A stretch of DNA of 64,000 bases, taken from contig NZ_JBHULI010000025.1 of NCBI RefSeq assembly GCF_042684365.1, forward strand, positions 434,001 to 498,000. Direction: 5' to 3'. Positions within the stretch are counted from its first letter, which is position 1, and every line of letters starts with the position of its first letter. Below, piece by piece: positions 28,131 through 36,601 of this stretch. Under the pieces are notes generated by a model. The model did no database searches. It was not told where the DNA came from and saw only the letters and a program-made list of their open reading frames with translations. A program made the translations under genes and the position numbers. Origin of the DNA: Gracilimonas halophila (GTDB taxonomy: Bacteria > Bacteroidota > Rhodothermia > Balneolales > Balneolaceae).

Positions 28131-28988
28131 ATGTTAGATCTACTTAAAAAATTATTTGAACAACGCCGTAAGAAAATTACGGTAATGCTATTGGATGACT
28201 CCAAGCCTGACGAAGATAATTCCTACAAGGTATATCCAAATGAGTTATTCGGGCTTATTCTTGTTATGTCGCTTTGTTTTGCTGCAGTTGTGGCATTGAT
28301 CTTTATGCTGACCCCACTCGGCGGATTGTTATACAGTACTGATGATGCTGCAATGAGAGCACAAATACTGGAAGTTTCTGAAAAGGCTATTTCCCTCGAA
28401 GACTCATTGCAACAAAGAGATCTTCAGCTCCGGGAAATGAAAAATATTATCCGGCTCAGTATAGATACAACCTTAGCGATGGATCAAAGGTTTGACGACT
28501 TTTTTAATGAAGTCGATCCTTTTCAAAACAATGATTTTATATCTTTTGAACAATCCGGTACCTTTGAGCGACTTTCACAAAATGAAATTTTATTTTCGAA
28601 TGTTTCTATATCAGCTCCTGATTTTCCAAGTAAATATCCGGTTCAGGGTACTTTAACCAGAAGGTATTTACCTGAAGAAGAACATTATGGACTTGATATT
28701 GCTACCAAAAACAATGAACCTGTGATCAATATCGCAGATGGATCTGTTTTTAATAGCAGTTGGACAATTAACAATGGATATGTAATATCCATACAGCATA
28801 GCGGGGGTGTGGTTACAACCTATAAACACCTCTCAAAATTAAATAAGAAGGAAGGCGACCTGGTCTTGAAAGGTGATATTCTTGGTGAAATTGGTAACGC
28901 CGGAGTATTAAGTACGGGCCCGCATCTTCATTTCGAGATATGGAGAAATGGAGTACCTCAAAATCCTGAAGCCTATTTAATCAAATAA
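28131..28988 (+). CDS. Membrane-anchored M23 (LytM) peptidoglycan endopeptidase
   Basis: A 285-residue protein: short basic cytoplasmic tail (1-38), one transmembrane helix (about 40-62), a coiled-coil-like stretch (75-115), then an M23 domain (about 165-283). The zinc and catalytic residues are intact: HYGLD (His185, Asp189), YKHLS (His233) and HLHFEIW (His265/His267). It should cut peptidoglycan cross-bridges outside the inner membrane. It lies 8 bases before a bactofilin gene, the arrangement seen for shape-controlling LytM/bactofilin pairs in other phyla. Confidence 0.88.
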   Translation: MLDLLKKLFEQRRKKITVMLLDDSKPDEDNSYKVYPNELFGLILVMSLCFAAVVALIFMLTPLGGLLYSTDDAAMRAQILEVSEKAISLEDSLQQRDLQLREMKNIIRLSIDTTLAMDQRFDDFFNEVDPFQNNDFISFEQSGTFERLSQNEILFSNVSISAPDFPSKYPVQGTLTRRYLPEEEHYGLDIATKNNEPVINIADGSVFNSSWTINNGYVISIQHSGGVVTTYKHLSKLNKKEGDLVLKGDILGEIGNAGVLSTGPHLHFEIWRNGVPQNPEAYLIK

Positions 28989-28996
28989 TATATCGT

Positions 28997-29434
28997 ATGT
29001 TAAATTCTAAGAAATCCACTAATAACGTGTCAGACAATTCGAATCATTCTCCGGCAGTAAATATTTTAAGCGAAGGTACAAAGCTCAAAGGTAACCTTAA
29101 TTCCCAAACCGATATTCGCATAGCGGGTACAGTTGATGGGGAAGCGGTTTCTAAAGGGAAACTCATAGTAACAGGAAGCGGTAAAATTATTGGAAATATT
29201 ACCTCCTCAGATGCCGATATTGCAGGCAGAGTGGAAGGAGAGGTAAAAGTATCCGGTAAACTTACGCTCAGAGGGAGTGCCATTATTGATGGAAACATCT
29301 ACACTAAAACATTGATCGTGGAAGAAGGAGCACAGATCAACGGTTCTTGCCGCATGGGATCTGATGCAAAATCACTGTCAGATAAAAGCGATGTTGATTA
29401 CGCAGGAGATACCAAAGTAAAGAGTTCCTCCTGA
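28997..29434 (+). CDS. Bactofilin (polymer-forming cytoskeletal protein)
   Basis: A 145-residue protein of the bactofilin family. A polar N-terminal tail (1-25) precedes a right-handed beta-helix core (about 25-120) with hydrophobic-Gly repeats (GTKLKGNLNS, DIRIAGTVDGEA, GKIIGNITSSDADIAGRVEGEV). A short charged tail follows. Bactofilins form nucleotide-free filaments that place cell-wall enzymes. It is immediately downstream of the M23 peptidase and 4 bases upstream of atpZ. Confidence 0.92.
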   Translation: MLNSKKSTNNVSDNSNHSPAVNILSEGTKLKGNLNSQTDIRIAGTVDGEAVSKGKLIVTGSGKIIGNITSSDADIAGRVEGEVKVSGKLTLRGSAIIDGNIYTKTLIVEEGAQINGSCRMGSDAKSLSDKSDVDYAGDTKVKSSS

Positions 29435-29438
29435 TTCA

Positions 29439-29669
29439 TTGACTAGAAACGGGTTACCAAAAAAATACGCAGAATATCTCGGTTTGGGAGCTGAGATCGC
29501 AGCTTCCCTGGCTATACCTATATTAACAGGATACTTCCTGGATGATTTTTTTGAAACATCTCCGGTATTTATACTGGCAGGTGTTTTTTTTGCTATGGTA
29601 GCATTTGGCTTGATGATCGCCCGAATTAATAGCAAGCTTAATAGAAGGGATAATGGTAAAACTAAATGA
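29439..29669 (+). CDS. atpZ: AtpZ/AtpI-type ATP synthase accessory protein
   Basis: A 76-residue protein with two membrane helices (about 16-35 and 42-62). It carries the AtpZ-like KYAEYLGLGAEIAASLAIPILTGYFLDDFF opening, with the conserved Gly and Asp residues. The only usable start is TTG at 29439, 4 bases after the bactofilin stop. It overlaps the next small gene by 17 bases. AtpZ/AtpI proteins assist c-ring assembly or act as Mg/Ca carriers. Confidence 0.82.
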   Translation: MTRNGLPKKYAEYLGLGAEIAASLAIPILTGYFLDDFFETSPVFILAGVFFAMVAFGLMIARINSKLNRRDNGKTK

Positions 29670-30036
29670 TTCGGTTCTGAGGGGCACATTATTATTTTCT
29701 GGAGCTCTCATGCTCTTAAGTCTGGGCTTCTTTTTGATAGGAGAGAGTCAAGGGATAGCAGTATTATCGGGGGTCATGCTCAGTGCTATCTTCGTAAGTA
29801 GCAGTGCTTGGATCTTTGACACCTTCAAAAATGTAGAAAATAGGCTCTTTACGCAGGTTTTTTTCTTTTCAATAGCGGTTAGGTTTTTGCTGGTATTAGT
29901 TTTGTTCGGAATTTTGCTTGGAGCAACAAAAATTGATGAATTCTACTTTACAGTTAGTTTCATAATTTCCTATCTTTGCCAATCTGTAACGGAAATGATT
30001 TTTTTAAACAAAATTCTACAAAAGAGTAGCAGTTAA
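29653..30036 (+). CDS. Small four-helix membrane protein, AtpI-like by position
   Basis: A 127-residue protein with four hydrophobic segments and short loops. It sits between atpZ and atpB, where an AtpI-like protein of unclear sequence is usual. It overlaps atpZ by 17 bases and ends one base before the atpB ATG. TATCTTTG at 29971-29978, near its 3' end, fits the promoter element and could give extra transcription of atpB onward. Sequence alone does not identify it; the assignment rests on position. Confidence 0.65.
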   Translation: MVKLNDSVLRGTLLFSGALMLLSLGFFLIGESQGIAVLSGVMLSAIFVSSSAWIFDTFKNVENRLFTQVFFFSIAVRFLLVLVLFGILLGATKIDEFYFTVSFIISYLCQSVTEMIFLNKILQKSSS

Positions 30037-30037
30037 A

Positions 30038-31126
30038 ATGGTTCAAACCCTGCGTCGAGTTTTTTTAACTCTTTTATTTTTATCGATTAGCACTTCAAAT
30101 ACATTCGCCGCTGACTCGTCTGAGCAAGATGAAGCTCAGGTACTCGATGTGATGGGTACTGTTGCTGATCATGATTACTTTAAGGTTCCCGGATTCATTA
30201 ATGGCGGTAAGATCTATTTACCAAGGATTTTTTATTGGGAATCTGCTGAAGGGGAGTCGCAATTAAGCGCATACTTGTCAACGAAATCAGTCCTGGAATC
30301 AGGGGAGTTTGTTGAAAATGAAGAGGGTGCTTTAGTTCCCGCCAATGGAGGACATATTATTATAGATCTCTCTATTACCTCTCACTTGATCTATTTTTGG
30401 ATGGGGATGCTTTTAGCTCTTATTCTTACTGTGATGGCTGCCCGCAGGTATAAGCGCGGTATTGGGAGAACGGTTGAGCCACAAGGAGCATTTCATAATA
30501 TATTTGAAGTATTATTTGTTTTTATTCGGGATGATGTAGCTCGTGATAATATTGATCACCACAAGGCTGATCGTTACGTTCCCTTTCTCTTTACGATGTT
30601 TATGGGCATCTCCTTTATGAATTTATTCGGGTTGTTACCTTGGGCAGCAACTGCAACCGCAGACCTTACGGTGACAGCAACCTTGGCATTTGTGACATTT
30701 TTGATCACTCAATTTAGCGGGACAAAAGATTATTGGGCACACATATTTTGGTTCCCGGGTGTACCGACATGGGTGCGTGTTATTTTAACTCCGGTTGAGA
30801 TCCTTGGTATGTTTACCAAGCCATTCGCACTGGCCATACGTCTTTTTGCCAACATGTTGTCAGGAAAGATCATGATTATTGCCATTCTCGGATTGGTATT
30901 TATTTTCGCTGATCTGTTTGGGGCAGGAGCAGCTTATGGCGTTGGGATTTTCTCAGTGTCGTTGACTGTTGTGCTGTACGCATTAAAAGTATTTGTAGCA
31001 TTATTGCAGGCATACATCTTTACCTTGCTATCCGCAGTATTTATTGGGATGGCGGCCGAAGATCATGCGCATGCAGAAGAAGGATATCACACAGAACATA
31101 TTGCTGAAGAAGTTTCAGCTAACTGA
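30038..31126 (+). CDS. atpB: ATP synthase F0 subunit a
   Basis: The proton-channel subunit. At 362 residues it is longer than E. coli subunit a, owing to a signal-peptide-like N-terminus (cleavage near TFA) and a periplasmic region of about 100 residues. The core has the conserved helix PFALAIRLFANMLSGKIM with the essential arginine. The histidine-rich tail (about DHAHAEEGYHTEH) is odd. The extended N-terminus is a feature of several Bacteroidota a-subunits. Confidence 0.93.
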   Translation: MVQTLRRVFLTLLFLSISTSNTFAADSSEQDEAQVLDVMGTVADHDYFKVPGFINGGKIYLPRIFYWESAEGESQLSAYLSTKSVLESGEFVENEEGALVPANGGHIIIDLSITSHLIYFWMGMLLALILTVMAARRYKRGIGRTVEPQGAFHNIFEVLFVFIRDDVARDNIDHHKADRYVPFLFTMFMGISFMNLFGLLPWAATATADLTVTATLAFVTFLITQFSGTKDYWAHIFWFPGVPTWVRVILTPVEILGMFTKPFALAIRLFANMLSGKIMIIAILGLVFIFADLFGAGAAYGVGIFSVSLTVVLYALKVFVALLQAYIFTLLSAVFIGMAAEDHAHAEEGYHTEHIAEEVSAN

Positions 31127-31165
31127 ACTAACAACAAATCAATAACTAACTAAACAAACAGAACT

Positions 31166-31387
31166 ATGGGATTATTAGCAGCTGGTATTGGCGCAGGAAT
31201 CGTAGCACTTGGTGCCGGACTTGGAATCGGAATGATTGGTAAGGCGGCTACAGAAAGTATTGCACGTCAGCCTGAAGCTTCCGGTGACATCCGTGGCGCT
31301 ATGATTTTGACAGCAGCCTTTATTGAAGGTGTTGCTCTTCTTGGTGCCGTTATATGTATTCTTCTTGCTCTTGGAATTGGTCAATAA
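31166..31387 (+). CDS. atpE: ATP synthase F0 subunit c
   Basis: A 73-residue hairpin of two membrane helices joined by the ARQPEA loop. The ion-binding carboxylate is the glutamate in AAFIEGVALLG. Compared with the Ilyobacter sodium-type subunit, the helix-1 glutamine is a hydrophobic residue and the serine after the glutamate is glycine, so a proton-type ring is indicated. Confidence 0.95.
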   Translation: MGLLAAGIGAGIVALGAGLGIGMIGKAATESIARQPEASGDIRGAMILTAAFIEGVALLGAVICILLALGIGQ

Positions 31388-31400
31388 TAGGTAATTATCT

Positions 31401-31916
31401 ATGACTTTCCTTTTAGCAGGCGGAGGAGGCTTACTGTCATTTAACACCGGATTTGCGATCTGGATCTTAGTTTCTTTGATCGCATTTCTTTTTGTAATGA
31501 TAAAGTATGCCGTACCTCCAATAATGACGGCGCTCCAGGAGCGAGAACGAAATATCAAGGAATCCTTGGAGTCTGCAGAGCAAGCAATTGCAAAAGCAGA
31601 AAAAATCTCCAAAGACAACGAGAAAGCTCTGCGTGACGCTGAGATCAAAGCTCAGCAAATACGTAAGGAAGCCGTAGAAGAAGCAGAACTGATCCGTTCA
31701 GAGCGCATCAGCAAGGCTAAAGAAGAAGCCGCTCAGCTTATTGAGCAGGCAAGAGCTTCTATTGAGCAAGAAAAAGATCAAGCATTGGTAGAATTACGAG
31801 AAGAGGTAGCTAAACTAGCAGTAAAATCCGCTTCTATTATTATTGATGCCGAGCTTGATAATGCGAAGAATAACAAGCTGGTGGATAATTTTTTATCCGA
31901 CCTCAATAAAAACTAA
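31401..31916 (+). CDS. atpF: ATP synthase F0 subunit b
   Basis: A 171-residue stator protein: one N-terminal membrane helix (about 13-37), then a long charged coiled coil rich in E, K and A (QERERNIKESLESAEQA onward) and a delta-binding C-terminal part. It follows atpE by 13 bases and precedes atpH by 9. Confidence 0.93.
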   Translation: MTFLLAGGGGLLSFNTGFAIWILVSLIAFLFVMIKYAVPPIMTALQERERNIKESLESAEQAIAKAEKISKDNEKALRDAEIKAQQIRKEAVEEAELIRSERISKAKEEAAQLIEQARASIEQEKDQALVELREEVAKLAVKSASIIIDAELDNAKNNKLVDNFLSDLNKN

Positions 31917-31925
31917 CTATAATTT

Positions 31926-32474
31926 ATGCTGGTATCTAAAGCGGCACGCCGCTACGCCACTGCACTTTTGGAGCTTGCTAAAGAACAAGACATCTTAGAT
32001 CGTGTACTTGAAGATATACTCCTTATTAAAGGAACTATCGATGAGTCGCGTGATTTACTCGTGTTCTTGAGAAGTCCTGTGATCAATCCTGATAAGAAAG
32101 TTGCGGCATTAGACGCAATTTTTGGAGGGAAAGTAAGTGAGCTGGTGCATAAATATATAACACTTATTGCACGTAAGAACCGACAGAATATGTTGGATCA
32201 GATCGTAGCTGCTTTTGTTGAAAAATACAATGAGCATACCGGTATTATTTTAGCAGAAGTGTTTGTGGCTAAAGAGTTAGATGACAAGCAACTTGCTGAT
32301 GTTAAGCAAAAACTGGAGGAAGTAACCGGGAAAACGGTGAAGATCTCCACAATTGTACAGGAAAACCTTAGAGGTGGTATGGCCGTAAAGATCGATGATA
32401 CGGTTATCAATGCCACTGTTAAGTATAAATTAGAACAGCTTGAAGATGTATTCCTTAGCGCTGCTGCGGGATAA
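31926..32474 (+). CDS. atpH: ATP synthase F1 subunit delta
   Basis: A 182-residue stator subunit. The N-terminal six-helix domain starts with the typical ARRYATALLELAKEQ. The C-terminal domain has the VQENLRGGMAVKIDD signature seen in nearly all delta/OSCP proteins. Length is normal. Confidence 0.95.
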   Translation: MLVSKAARRYATALLELAKEQDILDRVLEDILLIKGTIDESRDLLVFLRSPVINPDKKVAALDAIFGGKVSELVHKYITLIARKNRQNMLDQIVAAFVEKYNEHTGIILAEVFVAKELDDKQLADVKQKLEEVTGKTVKISTIVQENLRGGMAVKIDDTVINATVKYKLEQLEDVFLSAAAG

Positions 32475-32506
32475 AATTACAACATTTTTTTAATCAGATA
32501 TATACA

Positions 32507-34117
32507 ATGAGTCAAGTCAGACCAGACGAAGTTTCAGCCATACTACGAAAGCAACTTTCAGGCTTCGACAACGAAGCTGATACGTATGATGTAGGTACCG
32601 TTCTTGAAGTAGGAGACGGTATCGCTCGTGTTTACGGGCTGTCAAAAGTACAAGCAGGTGAATTGGTTGAATTACCGGATTCAAAAGATCAAAACGGTAA
32701 AAGTGTTACCGGTATGGTACTTAACCTTGAGGAGGACAACGTAGGTATCGTTCTCTTCGGTTCTTCAAGTGCCGTGGAAGAAGGTCATACGGTAAAAAGA
32801 ACCAATGATATCGCCTCTATGAATGTTGGCGAAGGCCTTTTAGGACGCGTAATTGATCCACTTGGGAATCCCATTGATGGTAAAGGTGCTATTACAGGAA
32901 AAACCATTCGGTTACCTTTAGAGCGTAAGGCTCCCGGAGTGATCTACCGTGAACCTGTAACCGAGCCTCTGCAAACCGGACTGAAATCAATTGACTCTTT
33001 GATCCCGATCGGTCGTGGACAGCGAGAGCTTATCATTGGTGACCGCCAAACAGGTAAAACAGCCGTAGCGATTGATACCATCATCAACCAAAAGGAAACT
33101 CAGGATACTGAAAAACCTGTATTCTGTATTTATGTAGCTGTTGGTCAAAAAGGTTCTACTGTAGCTAACATTCGTAAAGTTCTTGAAGAGAACGGAGCGA
33201 TGGAGTACACCACTATTGTAGCCGCTCCGGCCAGTGTGTCTGCTCCTATGCGTTACATTGCTCCTTTTGCAGGTGCTGCTATTGGGGAATACTTCCGTGA
33301 TACCGGCCGACATGCTCTGGTGATCTATGATGATCTCTCAAAACAAGCTGTTGCATACCGTGAACTTTCTCTGCTATTGAAGCGACCTCCGGGACGTGAA
33401 GCATATCCGGGTGATGTATTCTACCTGCACAGTCGTTTATTAGAGCGTGCTGCCAAGATCATCAATGATGATAAAGTAGCCAAGCAGATGAACAACATCC
33501 CTGAAGAACTTAAGCCGCATGTAAAAGGAGGGGGGTCTTTAACAGCACTTCCTGTTATTGAAACTCAGGCCGGTGATGTTTCAGCTTATATTCCAACAAA
33601 TGTAATTTCGATTACGGACGGTCAGATCTTCCTTGATACTGACTTGTTTAACCAGGGTATTCGTCCCGCTATCGACGTTGGTACTTCTGTATCACGTGTA
33701 GGTGGTTCTGCTCAGGTTAAATCCATGAAGAAACTTTCCGGTACCCTGAAGCTTGACCTGGCTCAGTATCGTGAGCTGGAGGCATTTGCCAAGTTCGGTT
33801 CCGATCTTGATGCTTCAACTCAGGCACAGCTTAGAACCGGTGAACGTACTGTTGAATTGCTTAAGCAGGGTGAATATCAGCCACTGCCTGTTGAGCAGCA
33901 AATCGCGCTTCTGAAAGTGAATGACGAAGGATTGCTGAATAAGCTCGAGGTAACTCAGATCTCGGAATTTGAGGCTCAATTCCTTGAAACTGTAGGTATC
34001 AAGTATGAAAAAGAGATGGATGCTCTTGCATTAAGCGGTACTCTTTCTGATACATTCGGTGAACAACTGATAGAGATCGCAAATTCAGTGATCGATCAGA
34101 TTACGGCAACCAATTAA
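32507..34117 (+). CDS. atpA: ATP synthase F1 subunit alpha
   Basis: A 536-residue non-catalytic nucleotide-binding subunit. The P-loop is GDRQTGKTA, and the ATPase alpha/beta signature lies in PAIDVGTSVSRVGG. The N-terminal beta-barrel (residues 25-95) and C-terminal helical domain are complete. It is 32 bases after atpH. Confidence 0.97.
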   Translation: MSQVRPDEVSAILRKQLSGFDNEADTYDVGTVLEVGDGIARVYGLSKVQAGELVELPDSKDQNGKSVTGMVLNLEEDNVGIVLFGSSSAVEEGHTVKRTNDIASMNVGEGLLGRVIDPLGNPIDGKGAITGKTIRLPLERKAPGVIYREPVTEPLQTGLKSIDSLIPIGRGQRELIIGDRQTGKTAVAIDTIINQKETQDTEKPVFCIYVAVGQKGSTVANIRKVLEENGAMEYTTIVAAPASVSAPMRYIAPFAGAAIGEYFRDTGRHALVIYDDLSKQAVAYRELSLLLKRPPGREAYPGDVFYLHSRLLERAAKIINDDKVAKQMNNIPEELKPHVKGGGSLTALPVIETQAGDVSAYIPTNVISITDGQIFLDTDLFNQGIRPAIDVGTSVSRVGGSAQVKSMKKLSGTLKLDLAQYRELEAFAKFGSDLDASTQAQLRTGERTVELLKQGEYQPLPVEQQIALLKVNDEGLLNKLEVTQISEFEAQFLETVGIKYEKEMDALALSGTLSDTFGEQLIEIANSVIDQITATN

Positions 34118-34130
34118 ATAGACATTATCG

Positions 34131-35027
34131 ATGGCGAACCTTCGAGATATACGGAACCGGATATCATCTGTAAATAATACTCAGCAGATCACCAAGGCCA
34201 TGAAAATGGTGGCTGCTGCCAAGCTTAGAAAAGCACAGGAAAAGATGACCCGAACTCGTCCCTATGCTTCCAAAATAGCGGAAGTTGCAGGGCGTTTGAC
34301 AGGGTCTAATAATGTATCCAATCCTGTAATGCGTAAGCCTGAAGAAGTTGAGAACGTATTATTTATCATCGTTGGTTCTGATCGTGGTTTATGTGGTGGT
34401 TTCAATAACAACCTTTTTAAGGAAGTTGAGAAACAGCTTCATTCAAATTTTCAGAAACATCTGGATAACAAAAGTCTTTCCGTTGTAGCTATCGGTAAGA
34501 AGGCTACAGCCTACTTTAAGAAAAGGAAATATAATGTGATCGAAAGCTTTCCCGGTTTTTTTGATGACATCCAATATGATGCCACTTCATCAATAATGGA
34601 GACAGCAACTGAGCAGTTTATCAAAGGTGAATTTGATGAAGTTTATATTGCTTTTAACGAATTCAAATCCGTGATCGCTCAGAACCGAAAAGTTCAGCAA
34701 GTACTGCCAATTGACGCAGAAAATATCGGAAATGTAAAATCCGATAATGCATCTGAACAAGCTATTGATTACCTTTACGAGCCAAATTCTCAGGCGATCT
34801 TAGATCGATTGCTTCCTTTGCATCTGAACATGCAGCTATGGCGTTCAGTGCTTGAATCAAATGCTTCTGAACAGGGAGCAAGAATGACCGCAATGGACAG
34901 TGCAACTGAAAATGCGAAGGATCTTGAGAAGGAGCTTAGATTGAAATACAATCAGGCACGACAAAGCGCAATTACTACAGAAATTTCTGAAATTGTATCG
35001 GGTGCTCAGGCACTCAGTGAAAATTAG
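34131..35027 (+). CDS. atpG: ATP synthase F1 subunit gamma
   Basis: A 298-residue central stalk subunit. It opens with LRDIRNRISSVNNTQQITKAMKMV and closes with the long C-terminal helix containing ARMTAMDSATENA, both family signatures. It is the last atp gene of this operon: no beta (atpD) or epsilon (atpC) follows. The final base of its TAG stop (35027) is also the first base of a tRNA gene. Confidence 0.96.
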   Translation: MANLRDIRNRISSVNNTQQITKAMKMVAAAKLRKAQEKMTRTRPYASKIAEVAGRLTGSNNVSNPVMRKPEEVENVLFIIVGSDRGLCGGFNNNLFKEVEKQLHSNFQKHLDNKSLSVVAIGKKATAYFKKRKYNVIESFPGFFDDIQYDATSSIMETATEQFIKGEFDEVYIAFNEFKSVIAQNRKVQQVLPIDAENIGNVKSDNASEQAIDYLYEPNSQAILDRLLPLHLNMQLWRSVLESNASEQGARMTAMDSATENAKDLEKELRLKYNQARQSAITTEISEIVSGAQALSEN

Positions 35028-35113
35028 GAGAGCTGGCAGAGTGGTCGAATGCGGCGGTCTTGAAAACCGTTGAGGCCTCACGGTCTCCGGGGGTTCGAAT
35101 CCCTCGCTCTCCG
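35027..35113 (+). tRNA. tRNA-Ser(UGA)
   Basis: An 87-base class II tRNA. The acceptor stem GGAGAGC pairs with GCTCTCC (35106-35112), with G73 as discriminator. The anticodon loop is CTTGAAA with anticodon TGA, giving serine for UCA. The variable arm is long, and the T-arm GGGGGTTCGAATCCC is regular. CCA is not encoded. The 5' base is the last base of the atpG stop codon, so the tRNA is probably cut out of the atp transcript. Confidence 0.96.
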
Positions 35114-35117
35114 CTTT

Positions 35118-35150
35118 AAAAAATAGCCCCATTTGGGGCTATTTTTGTTT
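35118..35150 (+). terminator. Rho-independent terminator after the atp operon and tRNA-Ser
   Basis: The stem AAATAGCCCC / GGGGCTATTT closes a 4-base loop (ATTT at 35131-35134) and is followed by more T residues. It is a textbook intrinsic terminator a few bases after the tRNA 3' end, so it ends the atp/tRNA transcript. Confidence 0.9.
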
Positions 35151-35211
35151 TATATATAAGATATTAAATATTATCATCGTGCATTCGTTACGCTTCAAAC
35201 CCAAATACTTT

Positions 35212-36597
35212 ATGACAGCACGAATTCTCTTTTTTACTATATCTATTCTGTATCTTTTTAATACAGCAATATATGCACAGGATACGCTGAGTATTGATTT
35301 CGATACCTTTCTGGCAAAAGCAATAGATAACTCCGGTCAGGTAGAGTACCAGCGACAGGACGTAGAACTTGCCGAGAACAGAGTTGATCAGGCCAAGGCG
35401 CAGCGTTACCTGCCGAATTTAAGCTTTGATAGTCAACATGGGCTGGTTCCCGGTGTAAAAAGTGATGATCCCAATAGGCCGGAAGACGAGTATTACCTCG
35501 ATCCGAATCTGCGAAATGACTGGGACGACTGGGCAATTTTCACCCGATTCCAACTTTCAGCTGCACAGCCGGTATTCACCTGGGGTGCTATCAATAAAGC
35601 TGTTGAAGCAGCCCGATTGGGAGCGGAGGCTGCACAATATAGTTTCGAAGCCCAAAAGACTGATCTCGAGATCAGGCTGTTCGACCTTTATTTTAGCTAT
35701 GTACTTGCACTTGAGATCGAACGGTTACTGGATGAAGCTCAGGATAAGGTGAACCAAATTGAGCGACAGCTGAATGACATGCAGGAAGACGGTGATTCCG
35801 ATCTGGATGATTCAGAGATCTTCAAATTCGAGATCTTTAAGTCTGAATTCGAGATCCAAAAGGCCGAGGTTTTTGAGAATATGGCTTTTGTAAGGGAAAC
35901 CTGGAATTATATTTTAAGAAATGATCTAAATGAGATCTACGAACCTGAAGTGCGTTTTCTGGACCCTATTTCATCAGATATTGAAACGATTGAATTTTAT
36001 CAGCAAGCCGCATTTGGAAATCGCCCCGAGTTAAAGGCTTTGGAAGTTGGGAGAGAAGCTACAGAGACCTATATGTCTTCACTGAAAAAGCAGAAACTCC
36101 CGGGATTGTATTTAGCGGGTTACATCAATTTTGCAAATACTCCAAATCGTCCAAGACAGTCAAATCCCTTTATTCAAAATACTACCAATCTCTTTAACGG
36201 AGGATTTGGGTTGACCATCAGGCAAGATCTCAATTTTTTCTCCATAAAAGCATCTTTAGAACGAAGTAAAATTGAACTTAATAAAGTCACTTATGCAAAG
36301 GATGCTGCAAAAGACGGTATTTTGCTTGAAGTGAATAACAATTACAGAACGGCTTCCCTGGCCAATGTAAAAGTGGAACAAACCGATAATGCTCTTGTTA
36401 CTTCCAAAAGATGGCTGAGACAGGAACAATTGGACTATGATTTTGGTATGGGTGATGCAAAGGACCTTATCGATGCTATGAGAAAAGAGCTTGAACTTAA
36501 ACTTCAGCTTAAGCAGCGAATATTTGAATATAATTCTTCACTCGCCAAATTGAATAAATCGGCAGGTATCCCGTTAACAACACTGATCACAAATTGA
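35212..36597 (+). CDS. TolC-family outer-membrane efflux protein
   Basis: A 461-residue protein from ATG 35212 (a GTG at 35179 is possible but would put 11 charged residues before the signal peptide). The signal peptide ends near IYAQD. Two long helical repeats typical of TolC are present, each with a strand-rich part; sequences such as ARLGAEAAQYSFEAQKTDLE and a C-terminal KLNKSAGIPL region fit the family. It forms a trimeric channel across outer membrane and periplasm. An MlaC-type gene follows 4 bases later. Confidence 0.85.
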   Translation: MTARILFFTISILYLFNTAIYAQDTLSIDFDTFLAKAIDNSGQVEYQRQDVELAENRVDQAKAQRYLPNLSFDSQHGLVPGVKSDDPNRPEDEYYLDPNLRNDWDDWAIFTRFQLSAAQPVFTWGAINKAVEAARLGAEAAQYSFEAQKTDLEIRLFDLYFSYVLALEIERLLDEAQDKVNQIERQLNDMQEDGDSDLDDSEIFKFEIFKSEFEIQKAEVFENMAFVRETWNYILRNDLNEIYEPEVRFLDPISSDIETIEFYQQAAFGNRPELKALEVGREATETYMSSLKKQKLPGLYLAGYINFANTPNRPRQSNPFIQNTTNLFNGGFGLTIRQDLNFFSIKASLERSKIELNKVTYAKDAAKDGILLEVNNNYRTASLANVKVEQTDNALVTSKRWLRQEQLDYDFGMGDAKDLIDAMRKELELKLQLKQRIFEYNSSLAKLNKSAGIPLTTLITN

Positions 36598-36601
36598 TTA
36601 T

